64,000 nucleotides of DNA from Sipunculus nudus (Eukaryota; Annelida; Sipuncula; Golfingiida; Sipunculidae). A program made the position numbers and the translations under genes. Of the stretch, positions 61,726 through 64,000 are shown piece by piece (the stretch's first letter is position 1; every line of letters starts with the position of its first letter). The stretch covers positions 1,349,900 to 1,413,899 of the forward strand of contig CM049322.1 of the NCBI GenBank assembly GCA_026874595.1, written 5' to 3'. Under the pieces are notes generated by a model. It worked only from the letters and a program-made list of their open reading frames with translations. It ran no database searches and was not told the DNA's origin.

Positions 61726-64000
61726 ATGGTTGCAAATCGCCTTTATGGAGACATAGTTCCGTTGCTTACATTTTGCTTACGCTTTGCTTATTCTTTGCTT
61801 ACGAAGAAAATACCAAAGAATTTAAACATTTCTCTACAAATACTCACAAATACTACCCAAAGGGACACTGACTGGTTCACTGGCTACACGATTATACCTG
61901 TTGGTGGTCAGTACTCTAAATATTAGGGGTCAATTCGTACAATCAAAATCAGAAATAGCTATTACTTCTCAATTCTAAAAGGGATATAATCTAGTTTAGG
62001 GACCCATTTTTCTCTTTTAACCTCAATAATCAAAAGTTTTTTTACCATATTCGACATAAATAGACTGCTGGGAAGTCTAACATTATATAATTCTTCGGAA
62101 AATGGTCCGAAAACGCATTTATGGAGACATAGTTCCTTTGCTTACACTTTGCTTACGCTTTGCTTATGCTTTTCTTACGGTGAAAACACCAAAGAACTCA
62201 AGCAATTTTTTTGAAATACAGACAAGTATGAACCATAGGGACACAGCCTGGTTCCCTGGCTACACAATAGTGCCTGTTAGTCATCATGAATCTAAAAATT
62301 AAGGGTCAAACCGTTCTAACTAAATCAGAAATAGATCATACTATTAATTTCAAAAAGTGATAATATCGAGTTTAGGGAGCCATTTTTCTTTTTTACCTGA
62401 ATTGATCAACAGTTATGTTCCTTCGACATAGAAAGGCTCTTGGAGAGCCTAATATTATATTATATCTGCAGCATATGGTTGCAAATCGCCTTTATGGAGA
62501 CATAGTTCCGTTGCTTACATTTTGCTTACGCTTTGCTTATGCTTTGCTTACGAAGAAAACACCACAGAATTTAAACATTTCTCTACAAATACTCACAAAT
62601 ACTACCCATAGGGACACTGACTGGTTCACTGGCTACATGATAATACCTGTTAGTGGTCAGTACTCTAAATATTAGGGGTCAAATCGTACAATGAAAATCA
62701 GAATTAGCTATTACTTCTTAATTCTAAAAGTGATATAATCTAATTTAGGGACCCATTTTTCTCTTTAAACCTCAATAATCAAACGTTTTTTTTTTACCAT
62801 ATTCAACATAAATAGACTGCTGGGAAGTCTAACATTATATTATTTCTCCGGAAAATGGTCGGAAAACGCATTTATGGAGACATAGTTCCTTTGCTTACAC
62901 CTTGCTTACGCTTTGCTTATGCTTTGCTTACGGTGAAAACACCAAAGAACTCAAGCATTTTTCTGCAAAAACAGACAAGTATGAACCATAGGGACACAGC
63001 CTGGTTCCCTGGCTACACAATAGTGCCTGTTAGTCATCATGAATCTAAAAATTAAGGGTCAAACCGTTCCATCTAAATAAGAAATAGATAATACTATTAA
63101 TATCAAAAAGTGATAATATCGAGTTTAGGGAGCCATTTTTCTTTTTTACCTGAATTGATCAACAGTTATGTTCCAAATTCGACAAAAATAGACTCTTGAG
63201 AGCCTAATATTATATTATATCTTCAGAATATGGTTGCAAATCGCCTTTATGGAGACATAGTTTCCTTGCTTACATTTTGCTTACGCTTTGCTTATGCTTT
63301 GCTTACGAAGAAAACACCACAGATTTTAAGCATTTTTCTACAAACACTCACAAATACTACCCATAGGGACACTGACTGGTTCACTGGCTACACGAAAATA
63401 CCTGTTAGAGGTCAGTACTCTAAATATTAGGGGTCAAATCGTACAATCAAAATCAGAAATAGCTATTACTTCTCAATTCTAAAAGTGATATAATCTAATT
63501 TAGGGACCCATTTTTCTCTTTTAACCTCAACAATCAAAAGTTTTTATACCATATTCGACATAAATAGACTGCTGGGAAGTCTAACATTATATTATTTCTT
63601 CGGAAAATGGTCGGAAAACGCATTTATGGAGACATAGTTCCTTTGCTTACACTTTGCTTACGCTTTGCTTATGCTTTTATTACGGTGAAAACACCAAAGA
63701 ACTCAAGCAATTTTTTGGAAATACAGACAAGTATGAACCATAGGGACACAGTCTGGTTCCCTGGCTACACAATAGTGCCTGTTAGTCATCACGAATCTAA
63801 AAATTAAGGGTCAAACCGTTCTATCTAAATCAGAAATAGATAATACTATTAATTTCAAAAAGTGATAATATTGAGTTTAGGGAGCCATTTTTCTTTTTTA
63901 CCTCAATTGATCAACAGTTATGTTCCTTCGACATAGATAGACTCTTGGAGAGCCTAATATTATATTATATCTTCAGAATATGGTTGCAAATCGCCTTTAT
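61726..64000 (+). repeat. Long higher-order unit U5, cut by the window end
   Basis: Anchors: 61726, 62102, 62475, 62855, 63230, 63607, with a partial A monomer at 63980-64000. From about 61,860 on it follows U4 at 7,511 bp, sharing atggtccgaaaacgc, the perfect dyad and the T10 run. I saw no difference from U4 by eye over roughly 2.1 kb. The first part of its opening monomer is the normal marker type and not the chimera seen at 54215. The array continues beyond the window. Confidence 0.9.

Larger units (their letters stand above)
1..64000 (+). repeat. Satellite DNA array, about 375-bp monomers in A-B dimers, spanning the whole window
   Basis: The same sequence recurs every 373-379 bp from the first base to the last, always in one orientation. 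From the anchor ATG at 184 to the anchor at 63980 there are 170 monomer steps averaging 375.3 bp. Two classes alternate: A (anchor atggttgcaaatcgc) and B (anchor atggtcggaaaacgc), giving a dimer of about 752 bp. No stretch of unique sequence, inverted segment or foreign insertion is visible. Copies are usually more than 95% alike within a class, and some long blocks are almost identical. Arrays of this size, uniformity and AT-richness are typical of eukaryotic centromeric, pericentromeric or subtelomeric heterochromatin; that location is inference. The family and species are not recognised. Confidence 0.98.

Noticed and set aside
1-64000. One giant repetitive protein read through the array
   Set aside because: Each monomer contains stops in the linker in the frame of the open tract, and monomer lengths of 373-379 bp are not a constant multiple of three.
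1-64000. CRISPR array
   Set aside because: The repeat is about 375 bp with no unique spacers and no cas genes. Every base of the period is repeated.
1-64000. Transposable element, retroviral or integrated plasmid sequence
   Set aside because: No long open frame, terminal repeat pair, target-site duplication or tRNA-like primer site is visible. All sequence belongs to the two monomer classes.
1-64000. rRNA, tRNA or other structured RNA genes on either strand
   Set aside because: No rRNA or tRNA sequence features were recognised. The only dyads are short arms of 5-7 bp in the linkers.
1-64000. Assignment to a named satellite such as the beetle 360-377 bp or fly 359 bp families
   Set aside because: The monomer length is in a similar range, but I do not recognise the sequence and cannot run a search. 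Length alone is not evidence of identity.

Overview
The whole 64 kb window is one uninterrupted, head-to-tail satellite DNA array. I find no protein-coding gene, RNA gene, transposon, CRISPR array or unique spacer on either strand. About 170 full monomers averaging 375 bp run in a single orientation, and both window ends cut through a monomer, so the true array is longer than 64 kb. Base composition is AT-rich: about 38% G+C in the better conserved 200 bp of the monomer by hand count, and lower in the rest. This points to a eukaryotic heterochromatic (pericentromeric, centromeric or subtelomeric) satellite. I cannot name the species or a known satellite family from the sequence alone.

Two diverged monomer classes alternate. 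Class A is anchored on atggttgcaaatcgc and class B on atggtcggaaaacgc; they are about 84% identical over the 200 bp after the anchor. The basic unit is therefore an A-B dimer of about 752 bp. Each monomer carries four 11-bp direct subrepeats (ctttgcttacg type), a conserved linker block around tttagggacccattttt, and a short dyad just upstream of the next anchor.

Higher-order structure changes along the window. From 1 to about 6.5 kb two copies of a 6-8 monomer unit lie side by side. From 6.57 to about 16.4 kb a 6-mer of about 2,257 bp is repeated, with 4-mer contractions. From 16.4 to 20.1 kb is a transition that is duplicated again at 31-35 kb. From 20.1 kb to the end a long higher-order repeat recurs with a phase marker at 20085, 35430, 42189, 54215 and 61726. 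Its simplest form is a 20-mer of 7,511 bp (54215-61725). The other copies are 41-, 18- and 32-monomer variants made by nested duplications (14-mer of 5,230 bp; 17-mer of 6,392 bp) and by a dimer loss.

The main interest is evolutionary. Fused A/B monomers and chimeric monomers mark individual recombination junctions, and small lesions (30-bp and 4-bp deletions, a 1-bp frameshift, a TGA, poly-T length) act as tags that trace which blocks were copied. Nearly every monomer has a roughly 66-codon open frame. The A-to-B differences in it are about 21 amino-acid-changing codons against 4 silent ones, and broken versions are amplified as readily as intact ones, so I do not annotate it as coding.
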